A stretch of 64,000 bases of DNA, taken from positions 62,001 to 126,000 of the forward strand of contig CALUCE010000004.1 of NCBI GenBank assembly GCA_943914475.1, read 5' to 3'. The position numbers were made by a program, and so were the translations under genes. The notes beneath the pieces are model-generated. The model worked only from the letters and a program-made list of their open reading frames with translations, searched no databases and was not told the DNA's origin. Positions 54,008 through 63,332 of this stretch are shown here, piece by piece (the first letter of the stretch is position 1; every line of letters starts with the position of its first letter). Source of the DNA: an uncultured Anaerococcus sp. (GTDB taxonomy: Bacteria > Bacillota > Clostridia > Tissierellales > Peptoniphilaceae).

Positions 54008-56404
54008 ATGAAAAATAATTTTACAGACTTTGTAAGAGAATCTGTGATCAGCAAATGGCTAAATTTACAAATAAACACTCCCGAAAAATAGTTGCTAAAT
54101 TTTAATATTGATGACTTAAAATATCAACTTTATTATGAAATAGAAAGACCAGTGCTTGAAGTTTATTATGAATGTTTTAATGAATATAGACAAAAAGAGC
54201 ATTTGGCCGAAACTTCTAATAAGCTTAGTTTATTTAAAGAGTATGTATCGACTTCTGATTTTCAAAAAGACCTTGTAAATTCTTTTCCTGAACTTATTAG
54301 CTATATAAAGCTGAGAGAGGAATTTTTTAATAGATATATAAACAAGTTGCTAAAAGACCTGGATACATGGTGGGAAGATTACAATTTTAAGAGTTTGGAT
54401 AGGATAAATTGTTTTAATGATGATAGCCACAATCAAGGCCAGCATGTATGCCAGATAATTGTAGATACTGATAAGAACTTTTACTATAAATCTCGCTCTA
54501 GTCAAGTAGAAAAGGGCTTCAATGAACTTTTGGCTGATTTTATGGTCATAGAAAACTTTGTTGTGTATTCAAAAGAAGACTTTTCTATACAAAAGGAAAT
54601 AAAATATATAAGTCCAAGTTCTGAAAATGATATTAAAAAATATTATTATAACCTAGGGATAATCTCAGCTATCTTCTACCTATTTAATAGCACGGATATG
54701 TATTATGAAAATATGATTATCCATAAAGACCTACCATATTTTTTTGATTTAGAAACTATTACAGCCATAAATCATAATTATTTGGCAAGCGAGATTAAGT
54801 CTTTTAAAAATTTTATGAACAATTCAATAGTAGGAAGCAATATATTTCCTGCCCCTATACTTTCTAACAATATTGACATTTCTGTACTTACAGGAGTTGA
54901 TTGGAAAGAAGAAGACAATCTAAATTATGAAATTAACGTTAAAAATGATAATAACGATAATATAGAAATAGTAAAAACAAAAAGTGTTTTGGAAGATGGG
55001 AAAAACGAAATAATAATAAATGGAGAAAAAATAAATCCCATACTATATGTAGAAAACATAGTTGAGGGTTTTAGCCATATCAGTGATAAAATAATTAAAA
55101 ATAAGGATGAATTTCTAGATAAGATGATCTTTGTTATTAAGGGACAAAAAATAAGGCAAATATTACGACCTACTAACACATATGCCAAGTTTTTAAACTC
55201 TTCTTTGGATCCTTACTATCTACAAAGCCAAGCTAATAGGAATTCTATTTTGAGAATTTTTGGAAAAGGCATGTATAAATCTTGTAAAAATTTAATTGAA
55301 TATGAATCTCATAATCTAAGCCAAGGAGATATACCTTTATTCTATTCTGATTTTGATTCACTTAACTTATATGATGACTATGGAAATATCCTAGAAAAAG
55401 ATTTTTTCCATTTCATGTGAACAAATGCTAAAAAATAAGTTTAGTAACTTTTCTAAAAAAGATATTGATAAGCAAATATCTTTGATGAAAGCAAGTATAT
55501 ATGTGGCTTGTTTTAACAAATATGAAAGAATAGACTTTCCAGATTTAACTGTCAAAAAAATGGGAGAGTGAAAGATATTTGCCATCAGGCCTGTCTAGAT
55601 TATTATGATTCATTTTCACAAGAAAATGAATATTTATTTAATACAAATGTAATAGGAAATGGTGAAAAACTAGCCTTGTGGCTTACAGATTTTAGCTTAT
55701 ACGAGTCAGGTGGACTCTTGCTCTTAAGTTATTTAAGAGAAGACTTGGACTTGCCAGATGATTTTTTTGAGCAAATTACCAAAACAGTATATAGCTTAAA
55801 TACTCAACTTGATAGAAGCTTAAATGCTTACAATGGTATTGGTTCAGAATTATATTTTCTCTACACCTTTTATTGTCAAGAACAATTGACATTTTATAGG
55901 AAGAATATAATTAAAACTCTTGCTGAAATTGATAAAAAATCTCTAGAAGAGATAAAAGAATTTGATTATTTCAATGGAATTTCTGGAGTTTTAGCAGTTT
56001 TATCAAATACATACGAAAGCTTGATTAGTAAAAAGAAAAAGGATGAAGAGCTTATAGCTAAAGTCTTTGATTTAATCCTTAGCTTTCAAAAAATATTTTT
56101 GGACAATAAGAAATTAATAAAGGAAAAATACAAGGCTGGCCTTGCCCATGGTTTTGCTGGTGTTTATTATTCTCTAGGACTTAGCTACCAAATAAATGAA
56201 GATAGTAATATCAAGGATATGTGTGAGGATTTAATAGACTTAGAGGAAAAATACTATTTAGAAGACTACAATGATTATCTGGATCCAAGAGATCAAACAG
56301 TTGGACATTTTTATTTGTGCTATGGCATAGTTGGTATTTTATTAGCTAGAATTGAGCTTTACAAGATAGGATTCTTAGAAAAGTCCACCTTTGTATTGGG
56401 ATAA
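54008..56404 (+). pseudogene. Lantibiotic synthetase LanM, inactivated
   Basis: Starts ATG 54008 (AGGAG-type site) and has a first in-frame TAG at 54089-54091 after 27 codons; the frame resumes through 55417 with the LanM dehydratase region (HVCQIIVDTDKNFYYKSRS, NMIIHKDLPYFFDLET, LRPTNTYAKFLN). An extra T in a T-run at 55402-55407 ends it; one frame over it continues ISCEQMLKNKFS to about 55568, where a further one-base shift leads to the cyclase part (GLAHGFAGVYYSLGL and the zinc-Cys CYGIVG). The last zinc motif (CHG) is absent: the gene ends near 56400 fused to LanT. Nonsense, two frameshifts and a deletion mean no function. Confidence 0.85.
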
Positions 56405-57275
56405 TATGCATTTTGTTGTATTAGAAAAAATAGTCAAGGACAAATATCATATTGTAGATCCTAAAATAGGAAAGGAAGTTTTTGATAAATCAGAAGTAGC
56501 TGAGCATTTCACAAACTTTGTTATAAAGCAAATTGCAACTGATAATATAGTAAAAAATAAAGATACAAGTAAAGAAGATCATATATATTATTCTTTTTTT
56601 CAAGTAATAAGTTTAAGGTCTTTATCTTAATGCTTCTATTGCTACTAGCCTACCTTGTAGCACTATCTGCACCTGCTATCTTACAAAGAGTTATAGATGA
56701 TATAGTAAAAGGAAATTCTAGCTTATCAAATGAATATTTAAAAATAGTAGTTTTAATAATACTATTGTATGCAGGAGTTAGTTATAGCAAAAGTATGCGT
56801 ACAATTTCATTTTCAAAACTAATGGATGAGTATACATATAAAAATGTTATTGATAAACTTTTTTCTGTACCATACAATTTTTTCCTAACACGTAATTCGA
56901 GCGAGCTACTTTATAGGCTGTCTTTGTTAAAACAAATAGAAATTTTTTAGTAGACAAACTAATATCCTCAATTTTTAATGTAATTAATTTGCTAATTTTA
57001 TTAGTCATAATGATTTCTATGGATATAAAATTTTCTTTATTGTAGTTATATTTAGTGTAGTAACTTGCCTGGTGCTATTTCCACTACAAAAGAAGTTGAT
57101 GCTATTGACTAGAAAATCTATAGCTTATGAGTCAGATCTTCAATCTAAAGAATATGAAGCTTTGACATCAATGTATGCAATAAAATCTATAGGCTTATCA
57201 GACTTTTTCAAATCAAAAATATTTAGTATATATGATTTTTCGATAAAATCTTATATAAAATGTCAAAGGAAATAG
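56391..57275 (+). pseudogene. LanT bacteriocin exporter/protease, fragment
   Basis: Begins inside the C39 peptidase domain: MHFVVLEKIV (catalytic His) and YHIVDPKIGKEV (Asp), with the catalytic Cys lost. A frameshift near 56610 leads to the transmembrane part (ILMLLLLLAYLVALSAP, then PYNFFLTRNSSELLYRLSLLKQIEIF). Further shifts near 56948 and 57035 connect to FPLQKKLMLLTRKSIAYESDLQS. The ATPase domain is missing. These are remnants of a peptidase-containing ABC transporter that would have cut the leader at NGA and exported the lantibiotic. The deletion junction with LanM is at about 56395. Confidence 0.8.
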
Positions 57276-57378
57276 AAGTTTAGTCTTAATGTAGTTTATA
57301 TGAAGATTCTAGAAGATCAACTTTTACATAGTTTTATATAAGCACCAGTGGTTAACAAGGTAATTTCTTTATATTTTT

Positions 57379-57401
57379 CTTCCCCTTTGGGGAAGTTTTT
57401 T
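57379..57401 (+). terminator. Terminator at the right edge of the lantibiotic remnant
   Basis: CTTCCCC-TTT-GGGGAAG is a perfect 7-bp stem with six U. It sits about 100 bases after the last LanT fragment. Confidence 0.85.
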
Positions 57402-57548
57402 GTTTTAAACTTTTATAAAAAATATTTGCTATAATTATTGTTTAAAAAAACGTTTTACATTTTCCTGGTAAAATTTTAACTATTGCTATATAATGGGTAT
57501 ATAATATTCTGAAAATAGAAATAAAATGTTTTCACATTGGAGGTAGAA

Positions 57549-59618
57549 ATGAAGAATTACGAAACATCAAAAATTAGGAATTTAGCCTTGGTAGGGCATT
57601 CTGCCAGTGGTAAAACAACTCTGGCAGAAAGCCTTCTATATAAAACAGGTGTAATAAAGAGACTTGGATCTGTAGCAGACGGAACAACTGTATCAGATTA
57701 TGAAAAACAAGAGATTAAAAGACAAAACTCTATTCAAACATCCATAATACCAATAGAAAATAACGGATATAAAATAAACTTAATAGATGCTCCAGGATTC
57801 TTTGATTTTGAAGGTGAAGTACTTAACGCTCTTAGAGCAAGTGAATCTGCGCTATTTGTAATAGATTCAGAAAATGGAATTGAAGTTGGAACAGAGAAAT
57901 ACTGGAAATATACAGAAAAAATCTCTTTACCAAGAATTATTTTCTTAAATAAATTAGACAAAGAAAATTCTAACTTCAACAAGGTTGTTAGTGACTTACA
58001 CATAGAATTAAGTAAAAAAATCATACCTTTAACTCTTACAATTGGAGAGGGTGAAAACTTTGAAGGAATTATAGATGTAATTGATAAAAAAGCCTATAAG
58101 TATAATGGGTTTGAAAGAGAAGAAATCGATATTCCAGAGATAAGAGTAGAAGAAGTAGATGCTGTATATGAAGAAATTCTAGAAGTAGTAGCCGAATCTG
58201 ATGATGAATTGATGGAAAAATACTTCGGTGGAGAAGAATTCACAGATGAAGAATTTACCAGAGGATTCTCAAAGGCTATATTGGATGGTAATGCTGTTCC
58301 ACTTGTAGCAGGTTCTGCAACCAGCGGGGTTGGAGTAAGTGTACTTCTTGATATTATTGATAAGTATATGCCATCACCAGACCATGCATCTGCCAATATT
58401 GGATTTAGAGTAAAAGACGAATATGAAGGTTTTGAAATGTCAAAGGATGCTCCTTTCTCTGCAGTAGTATTTAAGACCATAGCAGATCCATTTGTAGGAA
58501 AGATTTCAATCTTTAAAGTTCTATCAGGTGCCATCAACAAAGATGACCCTATGTATAACTCTACAAAAGAAAGCAACGAAAAAGCATCTAACCTCTTCTT
58601 CCTAAGAGGAAAAGAACAAATCAAAACTGACCAAGTTGTAGCTGGAGATATAGGTGCCTTTACCAAGCTTGATAAAACTCAAACTGGAGATACCCTATGC
58701 ACCAAGGAAAATATCATAGAATACAAGAAGATAAAATATCCAACTCCAGTCCTATCTTATGCTATAGAAGCAGTAAGTAAGAATGACGAGGATAGGATTT
58801 CTGAAGCTTTACAAAAACTTGCAGAAGAAGATCCAACCTTTACAGATACCAGAAATACAGAAACTCACCAACAAATCCTTTCAGGACTTGGTAGTGTTCA
58901 ACTAGAAGTTTTACTTGATAAATTAAAAGATAACTACTCAGTAAATACAGAAGTAGTAGACCTTAAGATACCTTATAGAGAAACCATCAAGGGCAAATCA
59001 GATGTTCAAGGTAGACACAAGAAACAATCTGGTGGTGCTGGACAATTTGGTGATGTATTTATTAGATTTGAACCAACAGATGAAGAATTTGTTTTCGACG
59101 AAGAAGTCTTCGGTGGAGCAGTTCCTAAAAACTACTTCCCAGCAGTAGAAAAAGGTCTTAGAGAATCTTTGGACAAGGGACCTCTAGCTGGCTACAAGGT
59201 TACAGGAATTAAGGCAACACTTTATGATGGATCCTACCACCCAGTAGATTCCAACGAGCAAGCCTTCAAGACAGCTGCAAGAATTGCCTTCAAAAAAGGT
59301 ATGGAAGAAGCAACCCCAATCCTTCTAGAGCCTGTTATGAAACTTGAAATAAGAGTTCCAGAAGTTAACATGGGTGATGTAATGGGTGATATGAACAAGA
59401 GACGTGGAAGAATCCTAGGTATGGACCCACAAGAAGATGGAACCCAAGTTATCCTTGCAGAAGCTCCAGAAGCAGAAGTTCTTGACTACTCTATAGATCT
59501 TAGATCTATGACAGCAGCAAGAGGATCCTTCTCTATGGAATTTGAAAGATATGATGAAGTTCCAAAAGAACTAACAGAAAAAATCATAGAAAAAGCTCAA
59601 AAAGAAGAAGAAAAATAA
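57549..59618 (+). CDS. EF-G-like GTPase (elongation factor G paralogue)
   Basis: ATG 57549 follows TTGGAGG; 689 residues. G domain with GHSASGKTT, DAPGFFDFEGE, NKLDK; then domains II-V, with the FGGAVPKNYFPAVEKGLRESL and PILLEPVMKLEIRVPE end segments of EF-G. The P-loop GHSASGKTT (rather than AHIDAGKTT) marks it as an EF-G-like paralogue (FusA2 type) instead of the housekeeping factor, which should be elsewhere beside rpsG. Role may be translation under stress, or ribosome recycling; not determined. Confidence 0.9.
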   Translation: MKNYETSKIRNLALVGHSASGKTTLAESLLYKTGVIKRLGSVADGTTVSDYEKQEIKRQNSIQTSIIPIENNGYKINLIDAPGFFDFEGEVLNALRASESALFVIDSENGIEVGTEKYWKYTEKISLPRIIFLNKLDKENSNFNKVVSDLHIELSKKIIPLTLTIGEGENFEGIIDVIDKKAYKYNGFEREEIDIPEIRVEEVDAVYEEILEVVAESDDELMEKYFGGEEFTDEEFTRGFSKAILDGNAVPLVAGSATSGVGVSVLLDIIDKYMPSPDHASANIGFRVKDEYEGFEMSKDAPFSAVVFKTIADPFVGKISIFKVLSGAINKDDPMYNSTKESNEKASNLFFLRGKEQIKTDQVVAGDIGAFTKLDKTQTGDTLCTKENIIEYKKIKYPTPVLSYAIEAVSKNDEDRISEALQKLAEEDPTFTDTRNTETHQQILSGLGSVQLEVLLDKLKDNYSVNTEVVDLKIPYRETIKGKSDVQGRHKKQSGGAGQFGDVFIRFEPTDEEFVFDEEVFGGAVPKNYFPAVEKGLRESLDKGPLAGYKVTGIKATLYDGSYHPVDSNEQAFKTAARIAFKKGMEEATPILLEPVMKLEIRVPEVNMGDVMGDMNKRRGRILGMDPQEDGTQVILAEAPEAEVLDYSIDLRSMTAARGSFSMEFERYDEVPKELTEKIIEKAQKEEEK

Positions 59619-59639
59619 GATAAGTATATAAAACCAACC

Positions 59640-59696
59640 AAGGAGACCTTGCCAGATTAAGCTTATTAAAAGTTTTGTGTAAGTCTCCTTGTTTTT
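59640..59696 (+). terminator. Terminator of the EF-G-like gene
   Basis: AAGGAGAC pairs with GTCTCCTT across a 35-base loop containing a smaller hairpin, followed by GTTTTTG. Confidence 0.65.
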
Positions 59697-59817
59697 GCCT
59701 AAGACTTAAGAAGAGTCAATAGTTAAATATTAGCGAAAGACCTTTAATGCATTAATGAATATTGATGGTATAATAAAGATAAATGACTAAAATTTTAGGG
59801 AAAGGAATAGGATAGAC

Positions 59818-61803
59818 ATGGCTGATTGGAAAATTTTTGAAATAGACCCTTGGATAAAAGACTATAAGAAAGACATAGACCTAAGAATGTCAGAATACAA
59901 AAGACAGAAAAAAAGGCTGGTTGGTGATTCGTCTCTTAAAGACTATGCCAATGGTCATAAGTATTATGGCATGCACAAGGTAAAGGGCGGCTGGATTTAT
60001 AGAGAATGGGCTCCAGCAGCAAAAGGACTTTACCTTATTGGGGATTTTAATAATTGGGAGAGACATTCGCATCCTTTGAAAAAAATCAACGATGAAGATT
60101 GGGAGATTTTTGTTAAGGGAATTAGAACTATTCCTCACAAATCAAGATACAAGGTCATGGTAGATGATGGCCACTCCATCAAAGATAGGATCCCTCTATA
60201 CACTACCAGGGTGGAAAGAGATGAAAATCTTGACTTTGCTGCCATCCTTGAAAACCCTAGAAAGAAATTTACATGGACTGACCAAGACTTTAAGATAAAA
60301 AAAGATGATCTTTTAATATATGAAGCCCATATAGGCATGGCTCAAGAAAAACATGGAGTTGGAAGCTATAAGGAATTTGAAAAAGATATTCTGCCTAGGA
60401 TAAAAGAAGCAGGCTACAACACTATCCAGCTAATGGGTATAGCTGAACACCCTTACTATGGGTCTTTTGGCTACCATGTATCAAACTTCTTTGCAGCATC
60501 TTCCTGGTACGGAGAAAGCTATGATCTAAAGAGTTTGATAAACACAGCCCATGAAATGGGAATTAATGTCATTATGGACCTTGTTCATTCTCACTCAGTA
60601 AAAAATACAGCAGAAGGTATAAACGAATTTGATGGAACTGTGTATCAGTTCTTCCATGAGGGAGCCGAGGGAGAACACCCTGACTGGGACTCCAAGCTAT
60701 TTGATTATCAAAAACCAGGAGTAGCTCACTTCCTACTATCAAACGTAAAGTATTGGCTTGAAGAATATCACTTTGATGGCTTTAGGTTTGATGGGGTAAC
60801 TTCCATGATTTATAAAAACCATGGTAGGGGAGAAGCCTTTGATAATTATTCCAAGTATTTCTCCGTGAACACAGATATAGATGCCATAAACTACCTCCAA
60901 CTTGCCAATGAACTAGCAAGAGAAGTTAAAAAAGATGTTATCACTGTGGCGGAAGATATGTCAGGTATGCCAGGCATGTGTCTTCCTATAAAAGAAGGCG
61001 GTATAGGTTTTGACTACAGACTTGCCATGGGTATGCCAGACTTTTGGGAGAAGGTCCTTAAAAAAAGAGACGAAGATTGGGATATGGGACAAATGTGGTA
61101 CGAGCTATCCACATCAAGACCAGAAGAAAAAAGAATTGCCTATGTAGAAAGTCATGACCAAGCTCTCGTAGGGTCAAAGACTTCTATCTTTAGACTAGCT
61201 GACCAGGAAATGTACTGGCATATGGCCAAAGATGATAGAAACTTTATCATAGATAGGGCCATAGCCCTTCATAAGATGATAAGGTGGATAACCATAAGTA
61301 TGGGAGCTGATGGATATCTAAACTTTATGGGCAATGAATTTGGCCATCCAGAATGGATAGATTTCCCAAGAGAAGGAAACGGCTATTCTTTTGACTATGC
61401 TAGAAGGCAATGGTCCTTGGCAGATGCTGACTACTTAAAATATGACTGGCTAAAAAAATGGGATGCAAAAATGCTTGATGAGGTTAAAAAGTATAAGCAA
61501 CAAGGCAATATGATCTTTAGGCTATGGCTTGATAATGATAGGAAGATTATAGCTTACAGAAATGGCGACTTGATTTATATCTTTAACTTCCACCCACAAA
61601 ACTCCTACGATTCCTTTGCAGTTCCAATCCATGATTTGGGAGATTTCAAGGTAATACTTGATACAGACCAAGAAGAATTTGGAGGCTTGGGAAGAATAGC
61701 CCATGATGTAACCTACACAAGCAAAAGATTAGAAAATACAGACTATGACGGAATAGAAATCTACATTCCATCAAGAACAGCCATGGTACTTAAAAAACTA
61801 TGA
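59818..61803 (+). CDS. glgB: 1,4-alpha-glucan branching enzyme (GH13, GlgB-like)
   Basis: A 661-residue protein with an N-terminal CBM48 domain (REWAPAAKGLYLIGDFNNW, about residues 62-80) and a GH13 barrel: nucleophile Asp in DGFRFDGVTSM, general acid Glu in VAEDMSGMPG, and Asp in YVESHDQALVG. The ESHDQALVG and MGNEFGHPEW motifs resemble the eukaryote-type branch of branching enzymes. It makes alpha-1,6 branches in glycogen-like glucans. No glycogen synthase (glgA/C) is nearby, so its glucan may come from the maltodextrin importer route. Overlaps the next gene by 4 bases. Confidence 0.88.
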   Translation: MADWKIFEIDPWIKDYKKDIDLRMSEYKRQKKRLVGDSSLKDYANGHKYYGMHKVKGGWIYREWAPAAKGLYLIGDFNNWERHSHPLKKINDEDWEIFVKGIRTIPHKSRYKVMVDDGHSIKDRIPLYTTRVERDENLDFAAILENPRKKFTWTDQDFKIKKDDLLIYEAHIGMAQEKHGVGSYKEFEKDILPRIKEAGYNTIQLMGIAEHPYYGSFGYHVSNFFAASSWYGESYDLKSLINTAHEMGINVIMDLVHSHSVKNTAEGINEFDGTVYQFFHEGAEGEHPDWDSKLFDYQKPGVAHFLLSNVKYWLEEYHFDGFRFDGVTSMIYKNHGRGEAFDNYSKYFSVNTDIDAINYLQLANELAREVKKDVITVAEDMSGMPGMCLPIKEGGIGFDYRLAMGMPDFWEKVLKKRDEDWDMGQMWYELSTSRPEEKRIAYVESHDQALVGSKTSIFRLADQEMYWHMAKDDRNFIIDRAIALHKMIRWITISMGADGYLNFMGNEFGHPEWIDFPREGNGYSFDYARRQWSLADADYLKYDWLKKWDAKMLDEVKKYKQQGNMIFRLWLDNDRKIIAYRNGDLIYIFNFHPQNSYDSFAVPIHDLGDFKVILDTDQEEFGGLGRIAHDVTYTSKRLENTDYDGIEIYIPSRTAMVLKKL

Positions 61804-62297
61804 AAATAACATGTTTGGGAGACTCCTTTACAGAAGGATTCTTGGTAAATAAAAATTATACCCGCTTTTTAAAACAAGCGGGTTTTCAAGTTGAAAATTT
61901 AGGCATAAATGGAAATATGACTGGGCAAATGCTTGATAGGCTTCCTGAAGAAGAAATGGATACTCTTATAGTTTTTGGAGGGACCAATGATTTTTATGCA
62001 GGTCTTAGCCCTCAAGTTGCTTATGAAAATATTAAAAGTATATTAAAAAAGGCGAAGGCCAAGACCAAGCTTATGATTATCCCACCCTATGTAGAGGTCG
62101 AAGAAGCCTATCCAGTCTATCAGATGATAAATAATAAGATAGACGATTTGGGACAAAGATTAAAAGAAGATTCTTTAAATATTATTGATGCAAGGCTTAT
62201 TAAAACTTCCTATATAGATGGAACCCATATGGGAGAGAGCTTTCACCAGGACTTGGCATGTGAAATAATAGAAAAACTTAAGGAGATTTATGGTTAA
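61800..62297 (+). CDS. SGNH/GDSL-type hydrolase
   Basis: A 165-residue protein with block I CLGDSFTEGF (Ser nucleophile), block III FGGTNDFYAG (Gly and Asn oxyanion), and the Asp-x2-His region DGTHMGESFHQDL. No signal peptide. Family members hydrolyse esters such as acyl or acetyl groups. It overlaps the branching enzyme by 4 bases and the mechanosensitive channel by 8, so it is co-transcribed. Substrate unknown. Confidence 0.85.
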   Translation: MKITCLGDSFTEGFLVNKNYTRFLKQAGFQVENLGINGNMTGQMLDRLPEEEMDTLIVFGGTNDFYAGLSPQVAYENIKSILKKAKAKTKLMIIPPYVEVEEAYPVYQMINNKIDDLGQRLKEDSLNIIDARLIKTSYIDGTHMGESFHQDLACEIIEKLKEIYG

Positions 62298-63096
62298 GGA
62301 AATTTTAAAAAATCAAACCGCCAAAAATCTAATACTTTTAGTATTGATTATAATTGCCGGCAAACTTATATTAAATTTTACCCAAAAAGTGATAAACAGA
62401 TACTTTGAAGAAAATGAGAAAAATAACCCTCTAAATTCTGCAAAAGTAGAAACTGTATCCAAGGCTTTAAGTTCTATAGTTAGGTTTATTATAGGCTTTA
62501 TTATAGTTATCATTATTCTTGATATGCTAGGAATAAACACAAGATCAATCATAGCAACTGCAGGAATAGGTGGTATCGCCATAGCCTTTGGTGCACAAAC
62601 CATTATCCAAGACTTCATTAAGGGAATGTTTATGATAATAGATGACACTATCAGGGTTGGAGACTTCGTGGAATGTGCTGGTATCACAGGGACTGTTGAG
62701 AGTGTAGGCCTAAGACTTACAAAGATTAGAGACTATGATGGATCTCTTCACACAATACCAAATTCACAAATTCAAAATATCAAAAACTACAACAGAGGCC
62801 CACAAAGAGCAGAAGTTATGTTTTCAGTGGCCTATGATACTAGTCTTGAAGAAGTAAAAGATATATGCCAAAAAGTTGCCGAGAGGCTTCTATCTATAGA
62901 AGGTTTTGAAAATATTTTTGTAGAAAAGTTAAGATTTTTAGGAGTAGAAGATATGACAGACCTCTCCTACAAGGTAAAGGCTACCTCTGTAGTTATAGAA
63001 GACAAACAATATGAGGCCAGAAGAAGGATTAGAGAACTTATAAAAGATGAACTCGATCAAAGAGGCATACAAGCAAGTGTTTTGGAGACAAAATGA
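62290..63096 (+). CDS. MscS-family mechanosensitive channel
   Basis: A 268-residue protein with N-terminal helices (about 12-30, 58-80, 85-105), the pore helix with TAGIGGIAIAFGAQTIIQD, and the beta domain with DFVECAGITGTVESVGLR and HTIPNSQI. It opens on membrane tension to release osmolytes, protecting against hypo-osmotic shock. It overlaps the hydrolase gene by 8 bases and the DUF951 gene by 4. Confidence 0.93.
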   Translation: MVKEILKNQTAKNLILLVLIIIAGKLILNFTQKVINRYFEENEKNNPLNSAKVETVSKALSSIVRFIIGFIIVIIILDMLGINTRSIIATAGIGGIAIAFGAQTIIQDFIKGMFMIIDDTIRVGDFVECAGITGTVESVGLRLTKIRDYDGSLHTIPNSQIQNIKNYNRGPQRAEVMFSVAYDTSLEEVKDICQKVAERLLSIEGFENIFVEKLRFLGVEDMTDLSYKVKATSVVIEDKQYEARRRIRELIKDELDQRGIQASVLETK

Positions 63097-63323
63097 AAAA
63101 GTATAAGATAAATGATATAGTAACCCTAAAAAAGGGCCACCCATGCGGAGAGAATATGTGGCTTATAGAAAGAATGGGAGCCGATATGAAACTTCGCTGC
63201 CTAGGTTGTGACAAGATAGTGTGGATGAAAAGAATAGGCTTTGATAAAAAAATTAGAAGGATAAAAAATAAAGAGGGCAAGTTTGTTTCTATAGTAAACT
63301 ACGAGCCTGAAGAGGAGAACTAA
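63093..63323 (+). CDS. DUF951 protein
   Basis: A 76-residue protein with the family core INDIVTLKKGHPCGENMW and RCLGCDKIVWMKR. Three Cys (one in HPCG, two in C-x2-C) suggest a metal or zinc-ribbon-like fold. Often follows an MscS gene in Firmicutes as here (4-base overlap). Function unknown. Confidence 0.9.
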   Translation: MKKYKINDIVTLKKGHPCGENMWLIERMGADMKLRCLGCDKIVWMKRIGFDKKIRRIKNKEGKFVSIVNYEPEEEN

Positions 63324-63332
63324 GTAGATAGA

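Noticed and set aside
56391..57275. Separate small working genes in the LanT region
   Set aside because: Each frame matches a successive part of one LanT protein; the breaks are frameshifts.
57537..57548. TTG start for the EF-G-like gene
   Set aside because: It overlaps its own ribosome site; ATG 57549 is better.
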